Assembly (NCBI RefSeq): GCF_000739455.1
Contig: NZ_CP009211.1
Span: 1,005,660-1,069,659 of the forward strand
Source of the DNA: Corynebacterium imitans
GTDB taxonomy: Bacteria > Actinomycetota > Actinomycetes > Mycobacteriales > Mycobacteriaceae
Length of the DNA: 64,000 bases
Reading direction: 5' to 3'
Under the pieces are notes generated by a model, which saw only the letters and a list, made by a program, of their open reading frames with translations, was not told the DNA's origin and did no database searches. Shown in pieces: positions 25,011-34,432 of this stretch (positions are counted from its first letter, which is position 1; each line of letters starts with the position of its first letter). The translations under genes and the position numbers were made by a program.

Positions 25011-26690
25011 CTAGTTTACGACCGGCGCCAGGAAACTGAGAACGTTGGTCTGCAGGAAGACCATGAGGCAGACTGCGAGCAGGAAGGCGAAGGAATAGCC
25101 AACGACTCGCTTGAAGATCTCGGATTCCTTACCCTCCATGTCTACCGCCGTTGCGGCAATCGCGAGCGACTGCGGCGAGATCATCTTGCCCACGACACCA
25201 CCGGTGGTGTTGGCCGCAAGCATGAGATCCGGGTTGAGGTCCAGCTGCTCAGCGGCGGTGACCTGCAGCTTCGCAAACAGGGCGTTGGCGGAAGTGTCCG
25301 AGCCGGTGACGGCGACACCGATCCAGCCCAGAATGGGGGCGGTGAAGGCGAAGAAGCCGCCGAGGTTGGCAAAGAACTCACCAATGGTGACGGTCTGGCC
25401 GGAGTAGTTCATCACGTACGCAAGCGCGAGCACGAGCACGATCGTGGCGGCAGACCAACGCATGCGGTACATCGTGTCGGTCAGCTCCTTGCCCACCTGG
25501 CCCCAGGTCAGCGAGTAGCGGCCGTTCTCGTTGAAGATGATGTAAACCAGGGCGACGATCAGGCCAGAGATGACCAGGAGCGTGCCAGGGTTGTTGATGT
25601 ACTTAAAGCTGTAGTCGGCGACAACTTCGGCCCCGTTGGCGTCGAGAAGCGAGCCCTCCGGCAGACCCGGCCACGGGAACTTGATCTGGAAGGAGTTGAG
25701 CCAGCCCGGGATTGCGGTGCCCAGGTTGGCCAGGCCGAAGATGACCACGACGATGGCGTAGGGCATCAGTGCCATCCACACGCGGTTGCCAGGCAGCTCG
25801 GTCTCTTCGAGATTTTCCGTGCTGGGCAGTTCCAGGCGCTCGCGCAGTGCTTCGACGCCCTTCGGCGTCCAGAAGCGCAGCAGCGCGAAGGCGGCACCGA
25901 GTGCGACGATGCAGGCAATGACGTCGGTGAGCTGGTAGGCGAAGAAGTTCGAGGTCCACCACTGCGCAATACCGAAGGACAGGCCGATGGTAACGGCGGC
26001 CGGTGCGGTCTCGCGGACGCCACGCCAGCCGTCGATAATGCCGGCGATGATGAAGGGGACGAAGAACGCCAGGAAGGGGGTCTGGTGGCCGACGATCGCG
26101 GCGATGTTCTCGGTCTGCTCAAGCGTGCGACCGCCGACCTCGCCGGCGGTGGTGATCGGGATGGCCACGGCGCCGAAGGCGACCGGCGCGGTGTTCGCAA
26201 TCAGCACGATCGTGGCTGCGCGCAGCGGCTTAATGCCCAGCGCCAGAATCATCGTGGCGGTAATGGCCACCGGTGCGCCGAAGCCCGCAAGCGCCTCAAG
26301 CAGGCCACCGAAGCAGAACGCGATGAGCATGGCCTGGATGCGCACGTCGCCGTGCCCCATCTTGTCAAAGACCAAACGCAGATCCTCGAAGCGGCCGGAG
26401 GCGACGGTGATTTGGTAGAACCAGATCGCCGACATGATCACAAAGACGATGGGCAGTAGGCCGAACAATCCGCCGCGGAAGGCGGAAGAAATCGCCATGT
26501 CGGCAGGCATATTGAAGCCAAAGATGGCCACGAGGATGGCTGCGATCAGCGCAACCAGGCCAGAGAGGTGTGCGCTGGCTTTCACGCCCAGCAGCATGAT
26601 GAAGAAGGTGAGCAGCGGAATGGCTGACACCAACGCAGAAAGGCCGAGGCTGCCTCCGACAGCATCGGTAAAGACCTGAAATTGGTCCAT
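25011..26690 (-). CDS. lldP: L-lactate permease
   Basis: A 559-residue LctP/LldP-type transporter with about 12-14 hydrophobic segments spread along its length. The conserved region GGLLEALAGFGAPVAI is visible, as are the late AVTGSDTSANALF and AANTTGGVVGKMISPQ. It imports lactate with protons for the LutABC dehydrogenase encoded next in the operon. AAGGAG precedes the ATG at 26690; the longer frame to 26747 has no family homology. Confidence 0.93.
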   Translation of the reverse strand: MDQFQVFTDAVGGSLGLSALVSAIPLLTFFIMLLGVKASAHLSGLVALIAAILVAIFGFNMPADMAISSAFRGGLFGLLPIVFVIMSAIWFYQITVASGRFEDLRLVFDKMGHGDVRIQAMLIAFCFGGLLEALAGFGAPVAITATMILALGIKPLRAATIVLIANTAPVAFGAVAIPITTAGEVGGRTLEQTENIAAIVGHQTPFLAFFVPFIIAGIIDGWRGVRETAPAAVTIGLSFGIAQWWTSNFFAYQLTDVIACIVALGAAFALLRFWTPKGVEALRERLELPSTENLEETELPGNRVWMALMPYAIVVVIFGLANLGTAIPGWLNSFQIKFPWPGLPEGSLLDANGAEVVADYSFKYINNPGTLLVISGLIVALVYIIFNENGRYSLTWGQVGKELTDTMYRMRWSAATIVLVLALAYVMNYSGQTVTIGEFFANLGGFFAFTAPILGWIGVAVTGSDTSANALFAKLQVTAAEQLDLNPDLMLAANTTGGVVGKMISPQSLAIAATAVDMEGKESEIFKRVVGYSFAFLLAVCLMVFLQTNVLSFLAPVVN

Positions 26691-27068
26691 GGGTGCGCTC
26701 CTTGGTTGGAGGGAAAACGAACTACATGCCTCGCGTAAGGACCGCATCCCACCACCCGCCTCGCTTTATTGCGTCGGTGCATTGTGTAACGCTGGCCCCA
26801 AAGCTGTGCCTGCGGCGGCATACATAGAATTATGACACGGGGAAACACTAAACGCAGGGTATAACCGGGGAAAATGGGTGATCTTGTTCACCTGTATCAC
26901 CTGGCATTTTCTTGCGCGCGGGGGTAGTGATCGGCCGTTTGCGGGGGAGGGGATGGCACCTAGCGAACGGGGGCTATGCGGGCTTGGGTTCAGCTGGTGC
27001 GCACGGTGCTGCGAAAGTCTTTAAGGCCATGAAGAGATCGCGCGCGCGGTGAATTAGACTTGCACCCC
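26691..27068. promoter_or_regulatory. lldP/argS divergent intergenic region
   Basis: This 378-base region holds the lldP control region and the argS start region. On the minus strand CATAAT near 26834-26829 is a possible lldP -10 box. A CRP-type palindrome lies at 26877-26892. TAGACT (27055-27060) lies 8 bases before the argS ATG. No gene is seen in it. Confidence 0.55.
26877..26892. promoter_or_regulatory. Candidate GlxR (CRP-type) site upstream of lldP
   Basis: GGTGATCTTGTTCACC matches the core GTGA-N6-TCAC of the GlxR motif TGTGANNTANNTCACA, differing at the outer bases and one centre base. It lies about 190 bases upstream of the lldP start. GlxR commonly governs carbon use in corynebacteria; binding here is inferred. 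Confidence 0.5.
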
Positions 27069-28730
27069 ATGACGCCAGCAGATCTTTCACAGCTCATTAG
27101 GCAAGCAGCCGTTTCCGTGCTCACGGAGCACGACCTCGACTCCTCCGTGGTCCCGGAGACCGTGACCGTGGAGCGGCCGCGCAACCCGGAGCACGGGGAC
27201 TATGCCACGAACGTCGCCTTGCAGGTGGCCAAGAAGGCGGGCACGAACCCGCGCGAGCTGGCGAGCTGGCTTGCCGACGCACTCGGCGCCGACGCGGCGA
27301 TCGATACCGCCGAGGTCGCCGGCCCCGGCTTCCTCAACCTGCGCCTGGCCTCCGCGGCCCAAGGCCAGCTGGTGGGCGAGATCCTCGCCGCCGGTTCGTC
27401 CTTTGGTAACTCGCAGCGCTACGACGGGCAGAAGATCAACCTGGAGTTCGTCTCGGCCAACCCCACCGGCCCGATCCACCTGGGCGGCACCCGCTGGGCG
27501 GCAGTGGGCGATTCCTTGGGCCGCGTGCTGGAGGCCTCCGGCGCGGACGTGACTCGTGAGTACTACTTCAACGACCACGGCGGGCAGATCGACCGCTTCG
27601 CCCGCTCCCTGGTGGCCGCGGCGAAGGGCGAGCCGACTCCCGAGGACGGTTACGGCGGGGAGTACATCAAGGAGATTGCGGGCGCGGTCGTCGACAAGCA
27701 TGCGGATGCGCTTCATGGCAGCGACGAGGAGGTCCAGGAGACCTTCCGCGCGGCCGGCGTGGAGATGATGTTCGCGCAGATTAAGCAGTCGCTGCACGAG
27801 TTCGGTGTGGACTTCGATGTTTTCTTCCACGAGAACTCCCTGTTTGAGTCCGGCGCGGTGGACAAGGCGATCCAGACGCTGAAGGACAACGGCAACCTCT
27901 ACGAATCCGAGGGGGCCTGGTGGCTGCGCTCGAGCGATTTCGGCGACGATAAGGACCGCGTGGTCCTGAAATCGGATGGCAACGCGGCTTACATTGCCGG
28001 CGATATCGCGTACGTGGCCGATAAGTTCGACCGCGGACACAACCTGGCCATCTACATGCTGGGTGCGGACCACCACGGCTACATCGCTCGCCTGCGCGCT
28101 GCCGCCCAGGCGCTGGGCTACGACCCGGAGGCGGTCGAGGTGCTCATTGGCCAGATGGTCAACCTGGTGCGCGACGGCAAGCCGGTGAAGATGTCCAAGC
28201 GTGCCGGCACGATTATTACCCTGGATGACCTGGTGGACGCCATTGGCGTGGACGGCGCGCGCTACTCGCTGGTGCGCTCCTCGGTGGACTCCAGCCTGGA
28301 TATTGACCTGGACCTGTGGACCAAGCAGTCGAGCGACAACCCCGTCTACTACGTGCAGTACGGACACGCGCGGCTGTGCTCGCTGGCGCGCAACGCCGAG
28401 GCCGCGGGCCTTGACAGCGCCGACTTCGAAGACGTGGACTACTCCCTGCTCACCCATGAGAAGGAGGGCGACCTGATCCGCACGCTTGGCGAGTTCCCGG
28501 CCGTGGTCAAGGCCGCCGCCGAGCTGCGCGAGCCACACCGCGTCGCCCGTTACGCCGAGGAGCTGGCCAGCGCCTTCCACAAGTTCTACGACTCCTGCCA
28601 GGTACTGCCGAGGACGGACGAGGAGGTCGCGCCGATCCACCGCGCGCGCCTCGCGCTGGCGATGGCCACCCGTCAGGTGCTCGCTAATGCGCTTTCCATG
28701 GTCGGGGTGTCTGCCCCGGAGCGGATGTAG
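27069..28730 (+). CDS. argS: Arginyl-tRNA synthetase
   Basis: A 553-residue class I synthetase. It has the N-terminal Add-1 domain, the HIGH-type motif (IHLG at residues 136-139), the KMSK loop as KMSKR (374-378), and the C-terminal anticodon-binding domain ending YDSCQVLPR onwards. It charges tRNA-Arg. The ATG at 27069 stands 8 bases after TAGACT without a ribosome site, so translation is probably leaderless. It heads the conserved argS-lysA-hom-thrB group, in which argS and lysA are co-transcribed in C. glutamicum. Confidence 0.96.
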   Translation: MTPADLSQLIRQAAVSVLTEHDLDSSVVPETVTVERPRNPEHGDYATNVALQVAKKAGTNPRELASWLADALGADAAIDTAEVAGPGFLNLRLASAAQGQLVGEILAAGSSFGNSQRYDGQKINLEFVSANPTGPIHLGGTRWAAVGDSLGRVLEASGADVTREYYFNDHGGQIDRFARSLVAAAKGEPTPEDGYGGEYIKEIAGAVVDKHADALHGSDEEVQETFRAAGVEMMFAQIKQSLHEFGVDFDVFFHENSLFESGAVDKAIQTLKDNGNLYESEGAWWLRSSDFGDDKDRVVLKSDGNAAYIAGDIAYVADKFDRGHNLAIYMLGADHHGYIARLRAAAQALGYDPEAVEVLIGQMVNLVRDGKPVKMSKRAGTIITLDDLVDAIGVDGARYSLVRSSVDSSLDIDLDLWTKQSSDNPVYYVQYGHARLCSLARNAEAAGLDSADFEDVDYSLLTHEKEGDLIRTLGEFPAVVKAAAELREPHRVARYAEELASAFHKFYDSCQVLPRTDEEVAPIHRARLALAMATRQVLANALSMVGVSAPERM

Positions 28731-28758
28731 TTTCCCTAAAGGAGGGTTCTTCAACTTT

Positions 28759-30102
28759 ATGCAGGCTCCAGATTCGCAGCCGTTTAACCAGCTGCCCGCC
28801 CACGTGTGGCCGCGCAACGCCGCGCGCACGGACGACGGCGTGATCACCATCGCCGGGGTCGCGTTGCCCGAGATTGCCGCGCAGTACGGCACCCCGGTGA
28901 TGGTGGTGGACGAGGACGATTTCCGCTCCCGCTGCCGCGACATGGCCGAGGCCTTCGGTTCGCCGCGCAACGTCCACTACGCGTCTAAGGCGTTTTTGAC
29001 CCGTCACATCGCCCGCTGGGTGGATGAGGAGGGCCTCGCACTCGACGTGGCCAGCGAGAACGAGCTGCGTATCGCGCTCGCCGCGGATTTTCCGCCCGAG
29101 CGCATCACCGTCCACGGCAATAACAAGTCCGAGAGCTTTCTGCGCCTGTGTCTCGAGTCCAAGGTGGGCCACGTGGTCATCGACTCGCGGCAGGAGCTCA
29201 CCGAGCTGGAGGCTCTGGCCGAGGAGCTCGGCCAGGTTCAGGACGTGTTCGTGCGCGCGAAGCCGGGCGTGGACGCGCACACCCACGAGTTCATCGCAAC
29301 CAGTCACGAGGACCAGAAGTTCGGCCTCTCCCTGGCCTCCGGGACCGCCTACGAGGCGGCCGTCGCCGCGATCAACTCGCCTCACCTCGAGCTGACCGGC
29401 CTGCACTGCCACGTCGGCTCGCAGGTCTTTGACGCCGAGGGCTTCAAGCTCGCCGCCGAGCGTGTGCTGGGCCTCTACGCCCAGATCTGGAAGGAGCAAA
29501 ACGTCGCGCTGAAGTACCTGGACTTGGGCGGCGGCTACGGCATCGCCTACACCGACGACGAGGCGCCGCTCGACGTCGCGGCAGTAGCCCGCGACCTGTT
29601 GCGCGAGGTGCAGGACGTCGCCGATGACCTTGGCATCGAGGCACCGACCGTCGTGGTCGAGCCGGGCCGCGCGATCGCTGGGCCGTCCACGGTGACGGTG
29701 TACCGCGTCGGCGTGGTCAAGGACGTCCACACCTCGTACACCGCCACGCGTCGCTACATCGCGGTCGACGGCGGCATGAGCGATAACATCCGGCCCGCGC
29801 TCTACGCCTCGCTTTACGACGCCCGCGTGGCCAACCGCCTGACCCACGGCACCCCGTTACAGACGCGCCTGGTGGGCTCGCACTGCGAGTCCGGCGACAT
29901 CCTGGTCGAGGACGGCAACTGGCCGGACGATATCGCCGCAGACGACCTGATCGCGCTCGCCGCGACTGGCGCGTACTGCTACTCCATGAGCTCGAACTAC
30001 AACTCTTTCGGTCGGCCGGCGGTTGTCGCCGTGCGCGATGGGGAGATTTCCCCCATGATTCGCCGCGAGACGGTTGAGGATATTTTGGCCCGAGAATATT
30101 AA
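28759..30102 (+). CDS. lysA: Diaminopimelate decarboxylase
   Basis: A 447-residue fold-type III PLP enzyme that makes L-lysine from meso-diaminopimelate, the last step of lysine synthesis. The PLP lysine is in HYASKAF (Lys77). The glycine-rich phosphate site is [10 protein letters not shown], the partner-subunit Cys is in HCESGD (Cys376), and the late [10 protein letters not shown] is conserved. It follows argS by 28 bases. The ribosome site AGGAGG (28739-28744) is 14 bases from the ATG, longer than usual; no better start exists in frame. Confidence 0.96.
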   Translation: MQAPDSQPFNQLPAHVWPRNAARTDDGVITIAGVALPEIAAQYGTPVMVVDEDDFRSRCRDMAEAFGSPRNVHYASKAFLTRHIARWVDEEGLALDVASENELRIALAADFPPERITVHGNNKSESFLRLCLESKVGHVVIDSRQELTELEALAEELGQVQDVFVRAKPGVDAHTHEFIATSHEDQKFGLSLASGTAYEAAVAAINSPHLELTGLHCHVGSQVFDAEGFKLAAERVLGLYAQIWKEQNVALKYLDLGGGYGIAYTDDEAPLDVAAVARDLLREVQDVADDLGIEAPTVVVEPGRAIAGPSTVTVYRVGVVKDVHTSYTATRRYIAVDGGMSDNIRPALYASLYDARVANRLTHGTPLQTRLVGSHCESGDILVEDGNWPDDIAADDLIALAATGAYCYSMSSNYNSFGRPAVVAVRDGEISPMIRRETVEDILAREY

Positions 30103-30125
30103 AGCGGGCGCGAACAACGAGAAAA

Positions 30126-30143
30126 TAGACTAAGCGGTACACT
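30126..30143 (+). promoter_or_regulatory. Possible hom-thrB promoter
   Basis: Two -10-like boxes, TAGACT (30126-30131) and TACACT (30138-30143), lie 40-60 bases upstream of the hom ATG. No clear -35 box is present, common in this group. Confidence 0.4.
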
Positions 30144-30185
30144 GAGCCGGGTACACACACGCATCAGATAGGAAAAGGAACACGC

Positions 30186-31538
30186 ATGACTGTCGCAAGC
30201 GCCGAGAGCCGTAACGGGAACTACCCGGGCAAGGGAATTGGGCAAGCCGTGGGCGTTGCCATTCTGGGCAAGGGCACCGTGGGCACCGAGGTGCTGCGCC
30301 TGATCCAGGAGTTTTCCGAGAATCTTGAGCACCGCATCGGCGGCCCGCTCGCCGTCCGTGGCGTGGCTGTGTCCAACGTGGGCAAGCACAAGGACGCGCC
30401 CGAGGTGCAGGGCATTTACCTGACCGACGACGCCACCGAGCTGATCAACCGCGAGGACGTCGACGTGGTCGTCGAGGTCATCGGCGGTATTGACTACCCG
30501 CGCAAGCTGGTACTTGCCGCGCTGCAGGCGGGTAAGTCCGTGGTCACCGCGAATAAAGCGCTGGTGGCCGCGCACGGCTCCGAGCTGGCCGATGCGGCCA
30601 ACGAGGCCGGGGTGGACCTCTACTACGAGGCGGCCGTCGCCGCCGCCATCCCGGTCGTGGGCATGCTGCGTCGTTCGTTGGCGGGCGACCAGGTCCAGCG
30701 CATCTCCGGCATTGTCAACGGCACCACCAACTTCATCCTGGACGCGATGGCGTCCACCGGCGCGAGCTACGAGGACGCGCTCGCCGAGGCCACCCGCCTG
30801 GGCTACGCCGAGGCCGACCCGACCGCGGACGTGGAGGGCCACGACGCGGCGTCCAAGGCGGCAATTCTGGCATCCATGGGCTTCCACACCCGCGTGACCT
30901 TCGATGACGTCTACTGCGAGGGCATTACCAAGATCACCGCAGAGGACATCGCCGCGGCGAAGAAGTCCAACCAGACCATCAAGCTTTTGGCCATCTGCGA
31001 ACGGCTTTACGACGAGGACGGCAACACCACGGCCGTCAACGCCCGCGTCCACCCGACCCTGGTGCCGAACGAGCACCCGCTGGCGAGTGTGGACCAGTCC
31101 TACAACGCCATCTTCGTTGAGGCGGAAGCCGCTGGCCGCCTCATGTTCTACGGCAACGGTGCCGGCGGTGCGCCGACCGCTTCCGCCGTGCTGGGCGACC
31201 TCGTTGGTGCCGCGCGCAACAAGGTCCACGGCGGCCGCGCCCCGGCGGAAAACCCGTATGCCGACTACAAGGTCGTGGGCTTCGACGAGGTGCCGACCCG
31301 TTACCACGTGAACATGACGGTGGACGACCGCGTCGGCGTGCTGGCTGATCTGGCCCGCAACTTCGCCGATGATGGTGTATCGCTTTCCGCGGTGCGCCAG
31401 GAGGAGTCCGGTGACGAGGCCCACCTGATCGTGGTGACCCACAAGGCACTGGAGCGCGACCTGCGCGCGATCGTGCAGCGCCTGGAAGAACACGACGCGG
31501 TCAAGGCGATCAACTCCGTGATCCGCCTGGATGCTTAA
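30186..31538 (+). CDS. hom: Homoserine dehydrogenase
   Basis: A 450-residue monofunctional enzyme that reduces aspartate semialdehyde to homoserine with NAD(P)H. The N-terminal dinucleotide fold shows VAILGKGTVGTEV. The catalytic region shows SGIVNGTTNFILD and GYAEADPTADVEGHDAASKA. A C-terminal ACT domain (residues about 360-450) gives threonine feedback control in C. glutamicum. AAAGGA precedes the ATG. It is followed 15 bases later by thrB, forming the hom-thrB operon. Confidence 0.96.
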   Translation: MTVASAESRNGNYPGKGIGQAVGVAILGKGTVGTEVLRLIQEFSENLEHRIGGPLAVRGVAVSNVGKHKDAPEVQGIYLTDDATELINREDVDVVVEVIGGIDYPRKLVLAALQAGKSVVTANKALVAAHGSELADAANEAGVDLYYEAAVAAAIPVVGMLRRSLAGDQVQRISGIVNGTTNFILDAMASTGASYEDALAEATRLGYAEADPTADVEGHDAASKAAILASMGFHTRVTFDDVYCEGITKITAEDIAAAKKSNQTIKLLAICERLYDEDGNTTAVNARVHPTLVPNEHPLASVDQSYNAIFVEAEAAGRLMFYGNGAGGAPTASAVLGDLVGAARNKVHGGRAPAENPYADYKVVGFDEVPTRYHVNMTVDDRVGVLADLARNFADDGVSLSAVRQEESGDEAHLIVVTHKALERDLRAIVQRLEEHDAVKAINSVIRLDA

Positions 31539-31553
31539 AAAGAAGGGATCCAC

Positions 31554-32483
31554 ATGCCTACTGATTTGCAGGTTGGACTGAAAGCCACGGTGACCGTGCC
31601 CGGTTCCTCGGCGAACCTGGGCCCGGGTTTTGACACCCTCGGCATCGCGCTGAGCATCTACGACACCGTCGAGGTGGAGGTCATCGCCTCCGGGCTCGAG
31701 GTGCACATCTTCGGCGAGGGTGCAGAGGACTTGCCGCGTGACAACTCCCACCTGGTGGTCAAGGCCATCCGCTCGGGGCTGAAAGCCGCGGACGTGGAGG
31801 CACCGGGGCTGAAGGTGACGTGCACGAACAACATCCCGCAGTCGCGCGGCCTCGGCTCTTCCGCAGCCGCCGCAGTCGCCGGCGTGGTGGCCGCGAACAC
31901 GCTCGCCGGAAGTCCCTTGAGCACCGAAGAGATCGTGCAGCTGTCCAGCGAGTTCGAGGGCCACCCGGATAACGCGGGTGCCTCCGTGCTTGGCGACGCC
32001 GTGGTGTCCTGGACCGAGATCCCCGTCGACGGCCGCTCGCTGCCGGAGTACCGCGCCGTGGGCGTAAAGGTAGACCCGCGCATCCGCGCCTACGCGCTGG
32101 TGCCGGACTTCCACGCCTCGACCAACGCCGTGCGCAAGGTCCTGCCGAGCCACGTCACGCACACGGATGCGCGCTTCAACGTCTCGCGCACCGCGGTGAT
32201 CACGGTGGCCATTCAGAGCCACCCGGAACTGCTATGGGAGGGCACCCGCGACCGCCTGCACCAGCCGTACCGCTCCGACGTGCTGCCGGTGACCGCTGAG
32301 TGGGTCAACCGTCTGCGCAACCGCGGGTACGCCGCTTACCTCTCCGGCGCGGGCCCGACCGCGCTCGTGCTGTGCACCGAGCCCGTCGACGACGAGATCC
32401 TGGACGAGGCCCGCGAATCCGGCCTGCGCGTCCTCGAGCTCGAGGTCGCAGGGCCGGTCAGGGCCGAGCTCACCGCAGACTAG
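31554..32483 (+). CDS. thrB: Homoserine kinase
   Basis: A 309-residue GHMP-family kinase that phosphorylates homoserine for threonine synthesis. The ATP-binding GHMP motif [16 protein letters not shown] begins at residue 95. The N-terminal [16 protein letters not shown] and the late YLSGAGPT are conserved. AAGAAGGG precedes the ATG. It is the last gene of the operon and its stop comes close to the converging moeZ stop, so transcription ends there or runs on; no strong hairpin is visible in the three-base gap. Confidence 0.96.
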   Translation: MPTDLQVGLKATVTVPGSSANLGPGFDTLGIALSIYDTVEVEVIASGLEVHIFGEGAEDLPRDNSHLVVKAIRSGLKAADVEAPGLKVTCTNNIPQSRGLGSSAAAAVAGVVAANTLAGSPLSTEEIVQLSSEFEGHPDNAGASVLGDAVVSWTEIPVDGRSLPEYRAVGVKVDPRIRAYALVPDFHASTNAVRKVLPSHVTHTDARFNVSRTAVITVAIQSHPELLWEGTRDRLHQPYRSDVLPVTAEWVNRLRNRGYAAYLSGAGPTALVLCTEPVDDEILDEARESGLRVLELEVAGPVRAELTAD

Positions 32484-32486
32484 GGC

Positions 32487-33500
32487 CTAGCGAGCAACCC
32501 GCTCCATCCCGCCGCGCAGGCTCGCCACGCCGCGGATGCCGCGTGCATTGAGCGCGGCGACCGCCTGCGCCGAGCGCACGCCAGAAGCGCAGATCAGCAC
32601 CCCGCCGTTTTCCAATTCCGGCGGGGTGTAACCGTCGAGGATTACGCCGAGCGGGACGTTGATCGCGCCCGGGAGATGGGTGGTGGCGAACTCGGCGGGC
32701 TCGCGGACGTCGATAAGCGTGGCGCCCGCGGTGAGCTGATCGACCTCGGCGGGGCCCTGGGGTGGGTCCTCGGCGAGTACGCGCGCGGTGACCGCCGGGT
32801 CGGGGGCAAGCGGGATGTATTCCCACGTGCCGGCGAGGCTGTCGTAGTAGCCGAGCTGGCCCACCAGCGGGCTGCCCACACCGGTGAGGTATTTCATCGC
32901 CTCCATGGCCATGGCGGAGCCGACCACGCCAACGAGCGGGCCGAGCACTCCCGCTTGCGAGCACGAGGGCACCGAACCCGGCGGCGGCGGGGCGGGGAAG
33001 AGGTCCTCGTAGACAGGCCCGTGGCCGGCCCAGAACACCGACATCTGCGCCTCAAACCCCAGGATGGAGCCCCAGATGTGCGGGATGCCCAGGCGGGCGG
33101 CGGCGTGGGAGGCGATGTGGCGGGTGGCGAAGTTGTCGGTGCCGTCGAGGACCACGTCCGCGCCTTGAAGCTGCTCTAACGCGGTGTCCCAGGTCAGGCG
33201 CTCTTTCACCGGGGTGATCTGGGTGTCCGGGTTGAGTGCGCTAAGCGCTTCGATGGCGGAATCCACCTTGGGCTCGCCCACACGATTGGTGGTGTGGATG
33301 ACTTGGCGGTGGAGGTTGGACAGGTCGACGACGTCGTCGTCGAAAAGCGAAATGCGGCCGATGCCTGCGGCAGCGAGGTAGAGCAGGGCGGGAGAGCCGA
33401 GGCCGCCGGCGCCGATGACTGCGACGTGGGCTGCGCGGAGTTTTGCCTGCGCCTCATCGCCGATCAGCGTGGTTTGGCGCAGGTAGCGATCACTCATCAA
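32487..33500 (-). CDS. moeZ: MoeZ/MoeB-type adenylyltransferase with rhodanese domain
   Basis: A 337-residue E1-like enzyme with a C-terminal rhodanese domain. The nucleotide-binding stretch GAGGLGSPALLYLAAAG is at residues 30-46, and the rhodanese catalytic Cys is in CASGVRS (Cys304). It activates the MoaD C-terminus with ATP and probably transfers sulfur to it; the mycobacterial homologue MoeZR also serves related small carriers. The CxxC zinc pairs of E. coli MoeB are not seen, typical for the MoeZ type. The start is either of two successive ATGs (33500 or 33497). It overlaps the end of moaE. Confidence 0.9.
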   Translation of the reverse strand: MMSDRYLRQTTLIGDEAQAKLRAAHVAVIGAGGLGSPALLYLAAAGIGRISLFDDDVVDLSNLHRQVIHTTNRVGEPKVDSAIEALSALNPDTQITPVKERLTWDTALEQLQGADVVLDGTDNFATRHIASHAAARLGIPHIWGSILGFEAQMSVFWAGHGPVYEDLFPAPPPPGSVPSCSQAGVLGPLVGVVGSAMAMEAMKYLTGVGSPLVGQLGYYDSLAGTWEYIPLAPDPAVTARVLAEDPPQGPAEVDQLTAGATLIDVREPAEFATTHLPGAINVPLGVILDGYTPPELENGGVLICASGVRSAQAVAALNARGIRGVASLRGGMERVAR

Positions 33501-33960
33501 TGCCCACCCACTGCGTCTCGCCGCTTACCAGACCCTGCTTCTTCCAGATGGGCACCTCGGCCTTGACCCGGTCGGCGACCTCGGCGCAGGCGGCAAACGC
33601 CTCGCCGCGGTGAGCGCTGGCCACCAGGACCAAGAACGCGAGCTCGCCGATGGGCACATCACCTGTGCGGTGCGCGGCGTAGATCCTAACGGGGTGGGAG
33701 GCTGCGACCTCGGCGGCGACGCGTGCAAGCTCCTCGGGCGCTGAGGGGTGCGCCTCGTAGGCGAGGGTGGCTACGGACTGGCCGCCGTCGTGGTCGCGCA
33801 CGATGCCCTCGAAGCGCACGAGCGCGCCCATTGCCTGGGTGAGCGTGTCTTTACTGGCCTGCGCCGCGAGCGATTCGAGCGGAGCGTCGGTGATCACGGT
33901 CCCGGTCACCCGGCCTGTCTGCTCGTAGACGTAGGCGGGGTCAGAGTGCTGAGTGGTCAT
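33490..33960 (-). CDS. moaE: Molybdopterin synthase large subunit
   Basis: A 156-residue MoaE protein. The conserved end (EVPIWKKQ...W) carries the lysines of the active site, and GDVPIGELAFLVLVASAHR matches the family. With MoaD it converts cyclic pyranopterin phosphate to molybdopterin. It begins inside the end of the upstream mog gene (20-base overlap), and its end overlaps the moeZ start by 11 bases, so these three genes form a tight operon. The start ATG at 33960 fits the usual length. Confidence 0.93.
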   Translation of the reverse strand: MTTQHSDPAYVYEQTGRVTGTVITDAPLESLAAQASKDTLTQAMGALVRFEGIVRDHDGGQSVATLAYEAHPSAPEELARVAAEVAASHPVRIYAAHRTGDVPIGELAFLVLVASAHRGEAFAACAEVADRVKAEVPIWKKQGLVSGETQWVGIDE

Positions 33961-34420
33961 GGTTTCCTTCCAGCTGCTCGAGGAGGTGGGGCAGTACCGG
34001 CTTGAGTACCTCGCAGCCATCGCGGACCCCGCCGCGCGAGCCCGGCAGCGTCATGAGGAAGGTGCCGCCGCTGATTCCGGCCACCGCGCGCGAGAGGATC
34101 GCGGTAGGCACTTTCTCGCGGCCCTTATCGTAAAAGGCGTGCACGATGCCGGGCAGCTCGCGCTCCAGGTGCGCACTTACTACCTCGACGGTGCGGTCGT
34201 CGGCGGTGATGCCGGTGCCGCCCGAGGTGAGGATCACAGATGGCCCACGCAGCAGCGCAGCGCGCACGGCGTCATCGACGTCCGCGTCGGCAACGACGGT
34301 CGCGTCCGGGGTGTCGAGCCCCATCTCGCGCAAGAAAGCGACGGCGATCGGCCCGGACTCGTCGGCGTAGACGCCCTGGGCCGCGCGCGTCGACGCCACA
34401 ATTACTTCAGCTTTTCTCAT
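33941..34420 (-). CDS. mog: Molybdopterin adenylyltransferase (MogA/MoaB type)
   Basis: A 159-residue protein of the MoaB/Mog domain. The MPT-binding SGGTGITADDRTVEV and the later LPGSRGGVRDGCEVL are conserved. It adenylates molybdopterin before molybdate insertion. It overlaps moaE by 20 bases and starts 12 bases after moeA. A second gene of this family, near 39.8 kb, is broken, so this copy probably supplies the function. Confidence 0.92.
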   Translation of the reverse strand: MRKAEVIVASTRAAQGVYADESGPIAVAFLREMGLDTPDATVVADADVDDAVRAALLRGPSVILTSGGTGITADDRTVEVVSAHLERELPGIVHAFYDKGREKVPTAILSRAVAGISGGTFLMTLPGSRGGVRDGCEVLKPVLPHLLEQLEGNHDHSAL

Positions 34421-34432
34421 AGATATTCCACC

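Noticed and set aside
28731..28758. A possible lysine riboswitch before lysA.
   Set aside because: Only 28 bases separate argS and lysA; there is no room for an aptamer.
30099..32222. A 707-codon minus-strand frame across hom and thrB.
   Set aside because: It is the antisense of two well-supported enzymes and has no domain of its own.
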